This document shows, in pieces, positions 33,421 through 45,762 of a stretch of DNA of 64,000 nucleotides (the stretch's first letter is position 1; the number at the start of each line of letters is the position of its first letter). Location of the stretch: the NCBI GenBank assembly GCA_951799425.1, contig OX637402.1, forward strand, positions 34,129,492-34,193,491, in the 5' to 3' direction. The stretch comes from Ilex aquifolium (taxonomy: Eukaryota; Streptophyta; Magnoliopsida; Aquifoliales; Aquifoliaceae). The position numbers and the translations under genes are program-made. The notes below the pieces were generated by a model, which saw only the letters and a list, made by a program, of their open reading frames with translations, had not been told where the DNA came from and did not search any database.

Positions 33421-36400
33421 TCAGGTGCTGTCAAGCTCTTTCTGCACTTGATCATAAGCACATAGGATTGATGATCGCATGTTTGCTACTTCTACAAGCG
33501 TCTCCAGAGCTGCATAAACAAAAATCACCACAAACAAATCATACAACAGAGTTTGGGATTTATTTTTATTTTTTATTTTTTTATTTTTTGGGGGGGGGGG
33601 GGTGTTTGTTTGCATGGTGGTGGCCATGCAAATTCCACCCAAGGGTGTTAGGACCAAAAACAGTGGCTGTTATAACTGAAACTAGATTCCACATTTCCAC
33701 TTAAAGTGAAGGATGAGAATGAGCGGTGTGTATTTGAACCCAGCAAACCATTCTACAAGAAAAGGACGTTTAAATAGAGTGGCTTTAATTCATCACCTGT
33801 CTCAAATGAAAGTTGGGCAGCTCGAAGCTTAGGAGAAACCAAAGTTCCAAACATAGATAGTGATTTGGATCGTTCTTTCTGGACCTAGGAAAGGAGAAAT
33901 AACAATGAGACAACTCCACACATACCCCTCCTCTGTTCAAATATCACAGCTAATAAATATATTCGTTTCGTATATATTTACATAATTTTCTCTCATTCAG
34001 GATGAAACTTAATTTAAAGCAGGCATATGTAATAAGAGACTAATATGTATACAAATGTTTGATTTGGTACACTGTTATGTTTGTTCAGCTCAAAGAAAAG
34101 TTAACTTCAATAACGGTGCAGGTGCACTGTTGCATGCAGTGACGCCTAAGGCAACAATTGCCACAAAGGAATCCCTTGTTAATGAGAATCAGACTTAACA
34201 GTAACAAGATGGAAATAAGTTTCAAGATCATTTGTGGGACACTTACTTGGGTGTCAACTGTAGGCGGAGATCCATCACTTTCTGGTCTTGTCTCCTGAAT
34301 TTCTTTGCGCCAATAAGAAAGGGAAGTAAGTGGCAATAGAAGAGTAAACATGCTGTTAAATTCCAAGACTATCGAAAAGGGGAACAGCGTTGGGACAGTC
34401 CTTGCATGATTCAAAGGCTTTGACTAACAGTTTACGAAAGTACCAGCGATAGGACAAAGAAGCAGTGAAATCGCAGAAAAGAAACATGACAACAAAAAGA
34501 GTGTACCCATTAGAATATAATTTATCCATCAGCAGGAAAAATGAACACATAATATGGTTGCAACAATGTATCAATATGTGTACCACTGCGCTGTGCTAGC
34601 ATCAGGTTCCTATTCTCTATTATAATTTACACACTACAGGACCAAAACAACTACTCCTATACACCACTATACTCATACATAAGTGCAGAACAAACATTTA
34701 CCAGAATACTGGGATGAACCACGATGCCGAAGCTGTTGATTATTAGATTTCCTCCATAATAAGTCATCCTCCTCAAATTTTGATTCCCCAGGGCAGCACT
34801 TCTGATTAGTAGGGGATTCCCATTTGCACAACATGAAATGTGGTTGTTCTGTCATGGAGCCAGCTGCAACAGAAAGCATATTAATTAGCATCAACAATAG
34901 ATCTTTATTTTGTCTTTGCATACCACATGTTTGGATGCAGGAGTGAAAGTGCATTTGCCCAAGTGCACACACATTCATGCATGTGACAGAGGGAGAGAGG
35001 AGCAGAGACTTTAAATGGTGCAAGTAAGACACTATCAAAATTTGTCAACAGCAATCATATGAACTTATTTTCTGTTTGAATTCTTTGAAAGTTTTTGGTC
35101 TCCTAGAGTGGGATAAAGATAGGATTTTGGAACTCCAAGCATTAGAATCCTTTGTAACTCTATGACATGATAGATTTCTAAGATTGATGACCAAGTGCTC
35201 TTCAAGTTGACGCACAACAGAGCAAGTGCCATTCAACAACATATACAAGCCCCCTAACTGAAAATCTCACTTATAATAAACTGATTTTGTCAAGAAGGGC
35301 AATCAATAACATACCATCATCATGATTAATTTCCAATGATGTCGCTGCAGAGTGGTATTTCAGGTCAAACAAGGCACCGTTGACACGTGAAGTACCCATG
35401 GAATGTCGAGCACTGGCTAACTCCAGCCATCCCTGAAATGGCAAAAGTTTGAATTCAAATCTGTCATATTAATTCATATCATCAGGGCACAACAAAATAG
35501 ATTAAGAATAAATTGAAAGTAGGGAAGTGGTAGGATGTCTGACTTATGATCTAACAATGATTACGGAGCATAAAATTCATGTCAAGATATTCAGAACTAT
35601 ATTTGCTGCTTCCAAATTATAGATATAAGAGTAAGGTGAAGTACCCTGAATCAATGGGGCTACTTCTGGATCTGAATATAAAAGGACACATTATGCAATT
35701 GTTCCAAGTATTATTGATTGGCCTAGGAATATGACTTTGCCATTTCAGTTTCCTAAAACAGGAATTTATGTGAGTAAATTAATCTTGTATGTTTATCAAT
35801 GAACTTTCAGATAATGAAAATATTATTCCAACTCTTTCCTTCCTTCTTTGGTGCTCCTGTTTTATCAGATATTATCTGCATCAAGGAACACACACAAATC
35901 TACAGGAGAGGTCAGCCGCATAGGTGACTCACAGCAAAAAAGGAACAAATAAAACTCCTCAACTTTCAATTTTATTGAAACCAAATTGTTCCTGGATTGA
36001 TTTGAAATTTTTACTTGTAAGTAGAGGATTTGCACTACAGAACGAGCACCTATAATGCTTAAACTTTCTTTTTTATTTTGGGTCAAGCTATTACATGGGG
36101 AGGGGGAATTTGAACCTAACACCTCTTGGTGCATGAAAGGAGTGATAAGCTACTGGGATGGACCCAAGGTCCTATAATGCTTAAGCTCAAAAACCAAGAA
36201 TCAATAAGAATGAGCCTAACATCTTTATTCACACAATGCAATCATTAAAAGCTAACTCCATCCAGCAATAAAAACAAGCACCATCCCTTAGCAAGACAAT
36301 CACTTCAAGAAAAGCTCAAGCATGACAATCATTTATATCAAAGATAGCTTTTAACAATATGATTATTTGCAGAATAGGTAACCATAGAACTAGGTTCGTC

Positions 36401-37116
36401 TGCATACTTTTTCAGTAGCTCTTATCCTTGAATCCCAGTTCAGGTATGGAGTAAAAAATGGCACACATTTCCCATTGCTGAGCTAATGTTTCCAACAAAA
36501 TAATAACGGCAATCTGATAAATGAAATTAGAAAAAAAAAAAAAAACATCCAATAGGAAGATGGCCGATAATTGTTCAAACAGATAACAAATAGTATTCCC
36601 TTTGACAACTTACAACCACCACGCTAAAACTTTGTTACATTAAACCACACCCAGGTATTATATATGAATCATCTCGAAATTTGCCAACTGTGTGATGCCT
36701 TTTTTGTTGTTACAAAAAGAGATGCAGATTCATCAAACATGAACCTAGAGGACAAGTTAATCGTCTTATATAATAGAATACAAATGAAGAACGTACGGAA
36801 GATCTGTGATCTAAATGATTAAAGAATCAATTGGAATTAAGATGAATACAAGATTTCAGGTTGTAGACACCATCCGTCGAGAAATAAAAATTATTGAAAG
36901 AAGGATAAAAGGTTTTTTGGTTTCAACCTGACGAAGAGTTGAAGATAAGGCTTCCATTAGAACTAGATAGCTGTCCATCGAATCCAGGAACTTCAACACA
37001 TGTTCTTCTTCTTGTTGATTTTCTTCCGTTGATCCTTTTCCATTCTCAGAGCTTTTCTTTGTTTCCTTTCCTCCTCCTCCTCCTCCTCCTCCTCCTCCTT
37101 CTTCTTCTTCTCCCAT
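33421..37116 (-). CDS. VMA22: V-ATPase assembly factor VMA22 / CCDC115 homologue
   Basis: Six exons join in frame to 233 residues: 37116-36928, 35432-35315, 34863-34702, 34302-34247, 33884-33797, 33509-33421. The N-terminus has Glu-4 then ten glycines encoded by a GGA-type repeat. A helical segment follows, LKFLDSMDSYLVLMEALSST. Family hallmarks are GWLELASARHSMGTSRVNGA (about 64-83) and the C-terminal MFGTLVSPKLRAAQLSFETA helix, then a coiled coil ending AYDQVQKELDST. The middle is acidic and unconserved. VMA22 acts with VMA12 and VMA21 in the ER to assemble the V-ATPase Vo sector; CCDC115 is the human counterpart. The likely Arabidopsis homologue is the coiled-coil gene At1g20770. Human CCDC115 is shorter (about 180 residues); the extra length is in the N-terminus and linker. 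Confidence 0.85.
37078..37110 (-). repeat. Trinucleotide repeat coding poly-Gly and poly-Glu in VMA22
   Basis: A (TCC)n/(TTC)n run on the plus strand encodes ten Gly and four Glu near the VMA22 start. It is a likely site of length variation and may be disordered in the protein. Confidence 0.8.
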
Positions 37117-37266
37117 GGGCAGATTATAAACGCCAACCAGTATGTTCTCTCCCCTTTCTTCTTCTTCTTCTGCAAATGTAGAAATCGAAAGTTGTTATAC
37201 GGTGCCGTCTTGATACATATAGAAGTGAGGCGGAGAATGTTCACGTTGTTTTGACATGGTGGTATA

Positions 37267-38467
37267 CAGGGGTGGACCCAGCATTGTTGTTTAGTGGGGG
37301 CAACTTTAAAGTTTTTTTTTTTGACAGATGGGCAACTTTAAAGTTAGAACTCATTGATTGGTTAAGACTTAAATTCAATACTTAGTCCTTGAATTTTTAA
37401 CAAATACCTTCTAAGGAGCATAAATAACTAAAATAAATCAAACGAATTTATCAAAAAAAAAAAAAAAATTCAATATATTCTAAGTCTATTAAACCGAACT
37501 AAGGCAAGAAAAATTTAATCAATTACAAGAAAATTAGTAAAGTTTAATTAATGGAACAATTTAATCTAAAGTATAATCCATAAAAGGCAAATTCCCAATA
37601 CTTTGATCCAAAATTTAACATAAACTAATTAAAACTCGACAAAACGATAAACCTTCAATAGTTCAACCTTATGGATTGTATTAAAATTAAATAACTATTA
37701 CACCATATAATTAAATCAATTCTAAAGACCCGAGTTAATAACATATTATAGAAATTACTTGAAGAGTAGCACTAATAAAAATAATATATTGGTATAAATA
37801 CTCGGTAATCAAAGTCAATGCACATCGACGAACCATTTCACTTGAGAATTTCAAGATTTCAAATAGTTCAAAATTGCAGCCTTTTGAGCTTGATCAGTAA
37901 ATAATTTCTATAGGCCTCCCGTATAGTCATGATTACTAGCACACTTTGCTCATTTTCTCATGCCTTTTGTTTGTGGCATTTTAACAAACAACAATGTTTT
38001 GGAAAGAAAATAAGTACTTTTTTTCTTATAGACCACAATGTTTTGTCTCTCATAAAATAAAAAGATTCAAAAAATGATCAAATCTCCAAAAATCTAAAAA
38101 CTTTTGATGGGTTATTGGGTTAGCTCTTGACAGCTCCTCCATAGAGTCTTATAGGGCTCTTATCACGGGCAAATTTACATGATGATTGGTTATGAGAAAA
38201 TCGATAATTAAAAAGGGATACAAGAACAAGGTGGAGATAAATGGACTATGCAGCCTGTGTGATTCTTGAGGAGGATTAAGAAGAGAGATTATCGTCCGCG
38301 AGGAGTAAATTATTCCAGAATAAATTATAAACTAGACCTCAACTGTTTTATAAATTTTCACAGGGGGCAAGTTTTAAGTACTTCTAAAATTTTCCTAAAT
38401 TCTAATTGGGTCACAAAGATTTTTAAAATTTTAGTGGGGGCAGCTGCACCCAACAAATCCGACCCTG
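37267..38467. mobile_element. Non-autonomous hAT-like element with perfect 8-bp target duplication
   Basis: The left end is CAGGGGTGGACCCAGCATTG and the inverted right end is CAGGGTCGGATTTGTTGGG. Both continue into TAGTGGGGGCA/TGCCCCCACTA inside. The exact 8-bp duplication GTGGTATA occurs at 37259-37266 and 38468-38475. The body is 1.2 kb, AT-rich and has no transposase. It lies about 150 bases upstream of the VMA22 start, so it forms most of what would be the distal promoter. Confidence 0.9.
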
Positions 38468-38604
38468 GTGGTATATATGACATCGTCTCCCCTCAGCCAT
38501 TCTTTAATGGGTAAATTGCATTAATAACCCTTAAGAACTTTGGTCTTTAAAATTTTAATTTATCAATTTCATCTTCAAATTTTATATATTACCATTTAAA
38601 TAAA

Positions 38605-38640
38605 CTAGTAATGCACACATGCGTTGCACGTGAACAAATT
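38605..38640 (-). mobile_element. Helitron 3' end on the minus strand (5' end not found)
   Basis: Read on the minus strand, CACGTGC-AAC-GCATGTG forms a 7-bp hairpin (one G-T pair). It is followed by TGCATTACTAG and then T, a typical Helitron terminus. The element would extend rightwards on the plus strand into the AT-rich DNA after 38640, but no TC start could be fixed. Confidence 0.6.
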
Positions 38641-41230
38641 TAGATCATTAATTTGTTATTAAATTTATTAGAAATACGAAATTTATTTTAAAAGTAAGTT
38701 AAGAATTAAAATACCAAGGAAAAAGGCGCTTAACCTTTTAATTTTTCAATTGTATTTGTTAATTAGTTAACTTCCAATTAAATAATCGTATATGTAGTTT
38801 TTTAATTAATTTATGTTACATTAATATAATTTTTCAGTCACAATAAACTTTTTAAGTTGTATTAAGATTTCATATGAAAATAGATTGTAGTTTATAGAGT
38901 AGTATATTAAATCGTATCCCAATTGATATAACTAATTCCTGATTATAATAAGGTTCTAATATGATTAGTATATTGATAATTATTTTTATTTTATTCAAGG
39001 AATTATAAGTGGAATCTTAATCTAATGAATTTCATAAAATTTAATTTTTCAAACATTAGTAAAAAATTACTCTCAATCACGAAATTCTAAAAGAATAGAA
39101 TTTTAACTTTTTTTTTTAAATATTTTTCCTTATAGTTAAAATAAGGATTTTTGGGAACATACAAAGTTTTAATAATCCTATAATAGAATATGAGTAATGA
39201 AAAATTAAGTTTGATAAATTTAAAATGATATTTCATTTAGATACATATATGCTTAATATGTTTTATTAATTTGTGTATACGAAAATTATTCACATGTATT
39301 ATTATTACGTTAAATTTGAATAAAAATGAGATTAAAATTGTATCTTTTAATACTTTTTGATCCATCATGCAACTATACTTTGCCGCATCTTTTAATCTTT
39401 TAAAATTGCATTTTTTATTAATATTCTTATAATATCTAAATTTATAAAAATATAACAACAATCAAGATTGATTTATTTTATATCTATTTTAATACAATGA
39501 TACAAAATTAATTTCATATTTTTTCCCCCAAAAACGTCATCATCTCTGCATGGCTCCCGATATTAGACAACGTCACTAACCCTACCTACGTCTTTTTTTT
39601 TTGTGTTATACCTCTTTCTTATTTTTCTTTTGTTCTCTATAATTTTAAATTATGTATTTTTAAAAAATAAAATAAATTATTAGTTAAAATAAAAATATTT
39701 CACCCTTAATACCCAATTTTTAATATTACAACCAACATAGAAAATTTTAACGTAAACATAAGAATTAATAAACTAACCTCAATTATAATGGATATTTGAC
39801 CTGTCACACCAATCTAATAAACTAAAACATAAGAATTAATAAACTAATCTCAATTATGCCGAATACTCAACATATCACACCAATCTCTTAGAAAACTACT
39901 TGACATTAAATTAAGAAAAATTAAGTGCCGCATAAAATTTAAACGTAAACATAGGAATTAATAAAACTAACTTCAATTATACCGCATACTCGACCTACCA
40001 CACTAATCTCTTAGAAAGTTGTTTGACATTAAATTAAGGAAAATTAAGTGCCATATCAATGTCAATATTCATTAAAGCATAAAGATAGAGACAAAGGGGG
40101 AGGGATAGAGTTACTTTCAATCTCATTAATCGAAAGAGAGAGAGGGAGGGAGGGAGGGAGGGAGAGATGACTAGTATAACAGTAAAAAAAAACAGTTTTC
40201 AATTAGTTGATTAGTTGATTAGTTTAGTAATTATTTTATTAGTAGAATTCTTTTAGTGGCAGTAACTTAATCAAAATAGCACTCAATGTTAAAAATTGGT
40301 TTTCTATTACAAGTAGGATTGTTATGTACTTTATTTTGATGGTCTCATCTAGCGGCTACATGCATTATGTCATGTGTAAAATGGACAAATTATTGCACAA
40401 TAACTAATCAAATAACATAGGGAAAAAACAATGATGACTAATCAAATAACAGAGAAAATGAAAAAAAGCTTACATAATGGAAAAAAAAGAATGTTATGAC
40501 AAGTCATAGAGATAAAATTTATCTACTAAGTTATAGAGATAAAGTTTATCTAGCTGTATTTATCACCTAAAAAATAGCAGTATGTGGTATTAGAATTCTA
40601 GTTGAGTTTATTTTGCCGAATTGAATAGAAAAGAAAGAATGTTATGGCAAGTCATAGAGATAAAGTTTAACTACCAAGTCATTTGACCAAAAAAAAAACT
40701 ACCAAGTCATAAAGATAAAGTTTATCTAGCTAATATTTTGATAAAGTTTATTTACCAATAAAGTTTCTCAAGCTAATATTTTGATAAAGTTTATCTAGCT
40801 AATATTTTAAAAATCAAATGGGTATGAAAGACAGAAAAATATCTGAGTATAATTGATTTTATAGTAATAATTAAGGGTGAAATAAGAAATCAAACTGATA
40901 TTTATAAATAATATAAATAACCAAAAATCATCACGCCCGTAGCACCGGTCAGAGCTTATGCGCGTGATAAGTTTCAGTTATTTGTTTAAACAGCAACGTG
41001 TGAACTTGGAGGATAAAATTGGTTACAATTTATATTTCTTTAATTTAATTCAATTTTTAAACTTGGACTAGACCAACCAGTCAACTCGAAAACCAAACTG
41101 TCTCTAGCCCTAAAATCGCGTTTAGCTCGTGTTTCTTTTTTTATTTAAAGATAAATTGTTTTGAAAACAGTGCTCAAAAACAACAAACAAAAAAAAATAT
41201 GTTCTCAAAAACAAGGGAAACAGAAACAAC
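38641..41230. other. AT-rich gene-free DNA with minisatellite blocks
   Basis: Strongly AT-rich. It holds one tandem block at about 39739-40060 (three units of roughly 75-130 bases with ACATARGAATTAATAAA and CACACCAATCTCTTAGAAA words). A second cluster lies at about 40500-40810 (AAGTCATAGAGATAAAGTTT and CTAGCTAATATTTTGATAAA units). A (GAGG)n run lies near 40135-40165. No coding sequence was recognised. Parts may belong to the Helitron whose 3' end is at 38605. Confidence 0.55.
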
Positions 41231-41582
41231 ACGCACACAGTGGCGGGGAATTAATGAGATTCAGGTTTCGAATCTTTTTAGCAACAAAATACATCTTTTT
41301 TTTGGTTGAACTATAAAACCCTCTTCATTCTCTCTCTTAACGATACCCCTTTTCTCCATCTCCATCTCCATCTCCATCGCCTCTCTCTCTCGCTTCTCTG
41401 TCTGTGCAACGTCTGTCGGAGCGAGGAAGACCGGAGCTCTCTCTCGCTGCAACGAAGACCGTATATAACCTCGCCTCTGTCTGTGCAACGAAGACCCGAA
41501 GGTCTGTCTCTGTCACTCTCTTGCTTGTCTCTGTTAGATTTGAGTTAGATTTGTTAGATCTGAGTTAGATTTTGTGCGTATT

Positions 41583-41594
<12 letters not shown>

Positions 41595-41622
<28 letters not shown>
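41595..41622. repeat. (GT)n microsatellite
   Basis: A run of about 15 GT units in gene-free DNA. Confidence 0.85.
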
Positions 41623-41762
41623 TCGCATCTGTCAAACCCTTGAAAGCAGTAATCCCATGGTTTGACTACACCACCACCTCCTCTTCTTCTACCTAAAAAC
41701 ACTGCCTAACTGTGTGTTTCTGAGTGTGTGTGTGAATTTAGATGTAAAAAAAAAACAGATAT

Positions 41763-41880
41763 ATGGCTATGAATCTGCATATTTGATTTTGGGTATGGCT
41801 ATGAATTTGCATATTTGATTTTGGGTATGGCTATGAATCTGCATATTTGATTTTGGGTATGAATTTGCATATTAGATTTT
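41763..41880. repeat. 32-bp minisatellite, about 3.7 units
   Basis: ATGGCTATGAATYTGCATAT followed by TTGATTTTGGGT repeats with an exact 32-base period at 41763, 41795 and 41827, with a shortened fourth unit. Differences between full units are limited to one C/T position, so the expansion looks recent. Confidence 0.88.
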
Positions 41881-42139
41881 CATAAGCTGAAATTTATGTA
41901 AATATTTGTGTAAAACACCACCTAAACATGCTGCAATTAGTGCTGGTTGCTGTTGTTGATGGGTTATTACTGGGGTGCTACACTGATTTTTTCTATAGTG
42001 ATGTTGGTGTGCTACATGCTTGAAGACATCAGATTTGTCTTTTGTCCATGCACTTGTGTCCTTTGTAACCAGCAAAATGTTTTGTATTTTTGCTTTCACT
42101 TGCTTTTTGAATGCTTTGTAAATGGGGTGTACCTTTGTA

Positions 42140-42182
42140 CATGATCCTTGGTTAATAGAAATCATTTACTTACCGAAAAAAA
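42140..42182 (+). mobile_element. Possible 3' end of a LINE-like retroelement
   Basis: GTACATGATCCTTGGTTAAT followed by AGAAATCATTTACTTACCGAAAAAAA resembles the 3' ends of plant L1-like elements (short TTTGTAC...TTAATA...TTACTTACC, then A tail). The frame upstream (about 41950-42142) is short and shows no clear reverse-transcriptase motif. This is a weak call based on the end only. Confidence 0.3.
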
Positions 42183-42879
42183 GGAATTTTGGATTGTATT
42201 TTGTAGCAGGAAATAATATAAAGTTAATAATTGGGATATAACTTGGAGTCATGTTTTTGTTTTTTTATTTTTTTAAAAACAAAAACGTTATCAAACGCAC
42301 TTGATTCTCAAGTCTCAACACAACTCTCCGGCCACAATCTCACTTCATCTCTCTCACTCGCAGTTGCACGCAGCAATTCACCGTCTGTTATCCACCTGGT
42401 TAATTTATCTCATCTCTCTCACTCACGGTCTCACCTTGTCTCTCTTATCTTTCTCACCTAACAATCCTACGAATCATTCATAATCATAGCGGCATACAAA
42501 AATAGAATGGAAATAAAAAATTCAGAATTTACCTAATTTTTCTATTATACTGCATTATATTCCTTGTATACAATTTTTTGTCATTGTGTTTTTGACACCT
42601 TATGCCATGCTCTTATATGTTTCGGTGTTTTTTTTTTTTTCTATACTTTAATCCTTATCATTCGAGTATTGGAAGTCTCATGGAGTATTCTCGGATTGAT
42701 GGACAATTGGAGTCTTAAACTTGTAAATTGTCTTGAAAGTTGGATGCATTTTGGACTTGCTTGATTTATCTATTTATTTATTTGATGCACTTTATATAAA
42801 GCATGTTATTTTTAGAACTTGTACAAATTTTTTAGCATTATTATTATTATTATTTTTTATTACTTTTTTTTTTTTCCTA

Positions 42880-42960
42880 TGACTGATCGGTTGAACAGTA
42901 ACCCATTGATCTGGTCTCCTTTATTGGGTTGATGTCCGAGCTGGATTTAATAACTATGGC
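42880..42960. mobile_element. Degraded end related to the hAT element at 21126-21962
   Basis: GACTGATCGGTTGAACAGTA and the following ACCCATTGATCTGGTCTCC...GATGTCCGAGCTGGATTTAATAACTATGG align with the right end of the 21962 element (GACCAGTTGACCC...GGTTGAACCAGTGAACCATTGACCCGGTC...TGATAACATTGG). The opposite end was not found. It lies about 130 bases upstream of the AIRIM-like start codon. Confidence 0.5.
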
Positions 42961-42972
42961 ACAAAGCTAATA

Positions 42973-42980
42973 AAACCCTA
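42973..42980 (+). promoter_or_regulatory. Telo-box (AAACCCTA) upstream of the AIRIM-like gene
   Basis: AAACCCTA lies 110 bases before the start codon. In plants this motif is enriched in promoters and leaders of ribosomal-protein and ribosome-biogenesis genes, which fits the function proposed for the downstream gene. A single 8-mer can occur by chance. Confidence 0.45.
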
Positions 42981-43089
42981 CTCTTTCAGGGATACGTGGA
43001 ATAACCTGTGGGTTTCCTTAACTCTCTTCTGCTTGAAAGGAATGTGTGTGTGTCTTATTCAAAGAACTTGATTTGGTTGATGGGTGGTT

Positions 43090-45729
43090 ATGGAGGCAAT
43101 GGTGAAAAAATATCAGCAGAAGTTCAGAAAGGTGAGAGACGAAATGGATCGATGGGACGAACTTCAGTCTAGATTGCTTTCACAGTTCAGGAACGCTTCT
43201 TCCATTATCCAGAGGTTACAGGTCCTTCTACTACACATATATTGTATATATATTACCCTTTTTGTTTTAATCAAAAAATTACAAAAATCTACATTTTTTT
43301 GACCAGGTGATTCAAAATCCCAAGAATTATGGTGCTTTGCAATGTGTTGATGGTATTGGAGATGCACTCTTGGCAAAGCAAATGGAGTCTTTGCAGACTA
43401 TCTTGCTTTCAATGAACAAGACTATGTATGTTTTAACCATCCCTCGTTTTTATAGCTTAATATTTGTTTGCTGGGAAAATGCGGGAAAGGAAAAGAAACT
43501 AAAGTTGGAATCTTTGTATCGGCTAATCTATGTATTTTGCATATAAAATGTCTTAATTAAAACACGATTTTTAGGATTTAGTTCGGTATGTAGCTTATGA
43601 TACCATCATTGAAATGGCTGTTAAGTAAAAAACAATTGTGTGGTTCCCTTTGGACAATGCTGAATGCTTACATCTCCTTGATGGCACTGTTTTACTTTAA
43701 GGTCACATCACATATTTTGATTGTCCATATCATATGGTTTGAGATTTGATGTTGAGGTTACCGGTGCTCAATTGTACTTTTTGTTTCAAAATTTGATGGT
43801 TTTTTTTATGTTGACATCTTGATTGTCAAACTTGGTGGATTATTTCAGAAGCATTTTTTTTGTTTTTCCATCAATTGTGAACCAATTTCAGGGTAGATTT
43901 TCATGGTGTTGTTTTGTCACTTGATAAAAATTTTCGTGATGGGAGGCAGCTAGTAAAAGGGGGGTCTATGCAGCCAACAATGAAACAACTGCAGCAGCAA
44001 ATTGGTTTAAAACCAACTCTTGCAGATTGCTTGGACGGGCTTGGGCTTCTTCATGAGATGCACAATTCAGAGTATGGATTGTCTACAACTCCGCATTATT
44101 CCCTCTTTTTCTTTTTTCTTAAACCGCTGTGTAGGAATGCTAAGTGGATGTTTCAAAGCTCGATGATGTATATTTAGTCTGTGGGGTGCCAAAAGTCTTG
44201 GTGGTCACTTTTTGGGACTAAATCCTATTTTGTTAATGTCTTTTTGGCCCTTACTTATGCATTAAGTCTTGGCCTACAATTCACACATCAGCGAGTAATT
44301 GTACTTTTCTTTTGAGCAAGAGTCACTAGTTGTACTAGAGGGGGGAAATTTGGTTTACATTGTTATAGCATTCCTCGAGTGACCGCTATCTGTCAAGTCA
44401 TCAATTTCATGTATACCCTTTGTGGATGACTCCCTGGTTTGTTCTTTTGTTTATCCATTGATGTTCTTTTCTCCTTGTTTTTGGGAGTAATTGTTTTTGC
44501 ATTATCTACGTTCAAGGAAGTAGGTTACATATTTGTTATCGGCTGAAGAAGCATTTGATTCTTGTTGTGTCTCCCAATCAGGGATATATTGGCAGTCATA
44601 TGATTCCCGCACTCATTTGTTGTGACCATTTCATTGATTGGCTTTTCTTATTTGAGAAATGGTACAGGGTCAAATTTTTGGTTCTTATTTTACCGACCTG
44701 ATTACTTTTTTCCTCCTGATAATTGCTCACTTTTACTTCTGTAGGTACATTCTTAAATTATCAGTGGTATCAGCACTTCCGGCGCTAACCTTGAAACCCA
44801 GGTAATGCAAAAAGTTGGATTTTTCCCTGTTCCTATTTGAAGGCACCAAAGATTTTGCTAGCTCTATTCAAATAAGCACTACATTATAAAATATTAAACA
44901 TACTTAAAACTCTGCAACCAATTATGGATCTGGATATAGTTAACTTTCAAGTATAAGCTATCAGGTAATGGATCTCATTGTTGCCTTAACTCCTTTTCTC
45001 TTGCTTTGAAATCTGAGCCTATTAAATCCTAATCTATTGATGGAACTTTGGTTGAACATCACTATAATGGATCTCCAAAGATGATATATTGTATATGACC
45101 TGATGTGGATCATACTATTTATGAATTAGTTTAGATTATTAACAACAGATATTATTTATCTAATGTTCCATGAATCCACACGCAAAAGGGAACTTCCAAA
45201 AAAAATGCAAAAGGGGGAAATTTTCAAACACTTAAAGCTCTCTTATGAATTTAGGGCCTGCTCCATTTGCCCTTCTTTTATCGTATGTCGGTAAGTGACA
45301 TTAACAATTTGAAAAAAACATGCAATATGGATGAACTTGGATTCACCTGGAAGAGTTGTGCTCATTTTTGTAGTTGTTAGATTAGGTATCTGGATGGTTA
45401 AAACGTATTCATTCATACTATGTATACTTGATGCACTCTATCCGTTCTATTTCTTGGGATTTATGAAGGTGTCTTGACTTGATGTCATTACAGTGCCAGT
45501 GATTTAGGTGCCCTCCAGCAACTCCTGGTTGATCAGCCTAACATTCCCAATGAAGAAGGTTGGTAAATGATTCAGATGTTGGGGAACATAAGTAAAATGA
45601 TGGCTCAACTTCTGCAACCATATCAGTGTGTTGAACATGGTCAATGTAAATCTAGCATCGATCTACTTATTATTGGCTAATAAAACTGATAAAATTGAGA
45701 AGAGGATGTAAACCACCACCACCCCCCCT

Positions 45730-45762
<33 letters not shown>

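Noticed and set aside
36856-36927. Extension of VMA22 exon 1 past GTTGAAACC
   Set aside because: It is intron sequence. The donor at 36928/36927 joins in phase to the conserved GWLELASARH exon.
41261-41548. Overlapping open frames on both strands in a CT-rich stretch (possible small gene)
   Set aside because: The text is made of CTCTCT and CCATCT repeats with a duplicated TGCAACGAAGACC unit; no domain. It could be a leader of an unknown transcript but is not callable as a gene.
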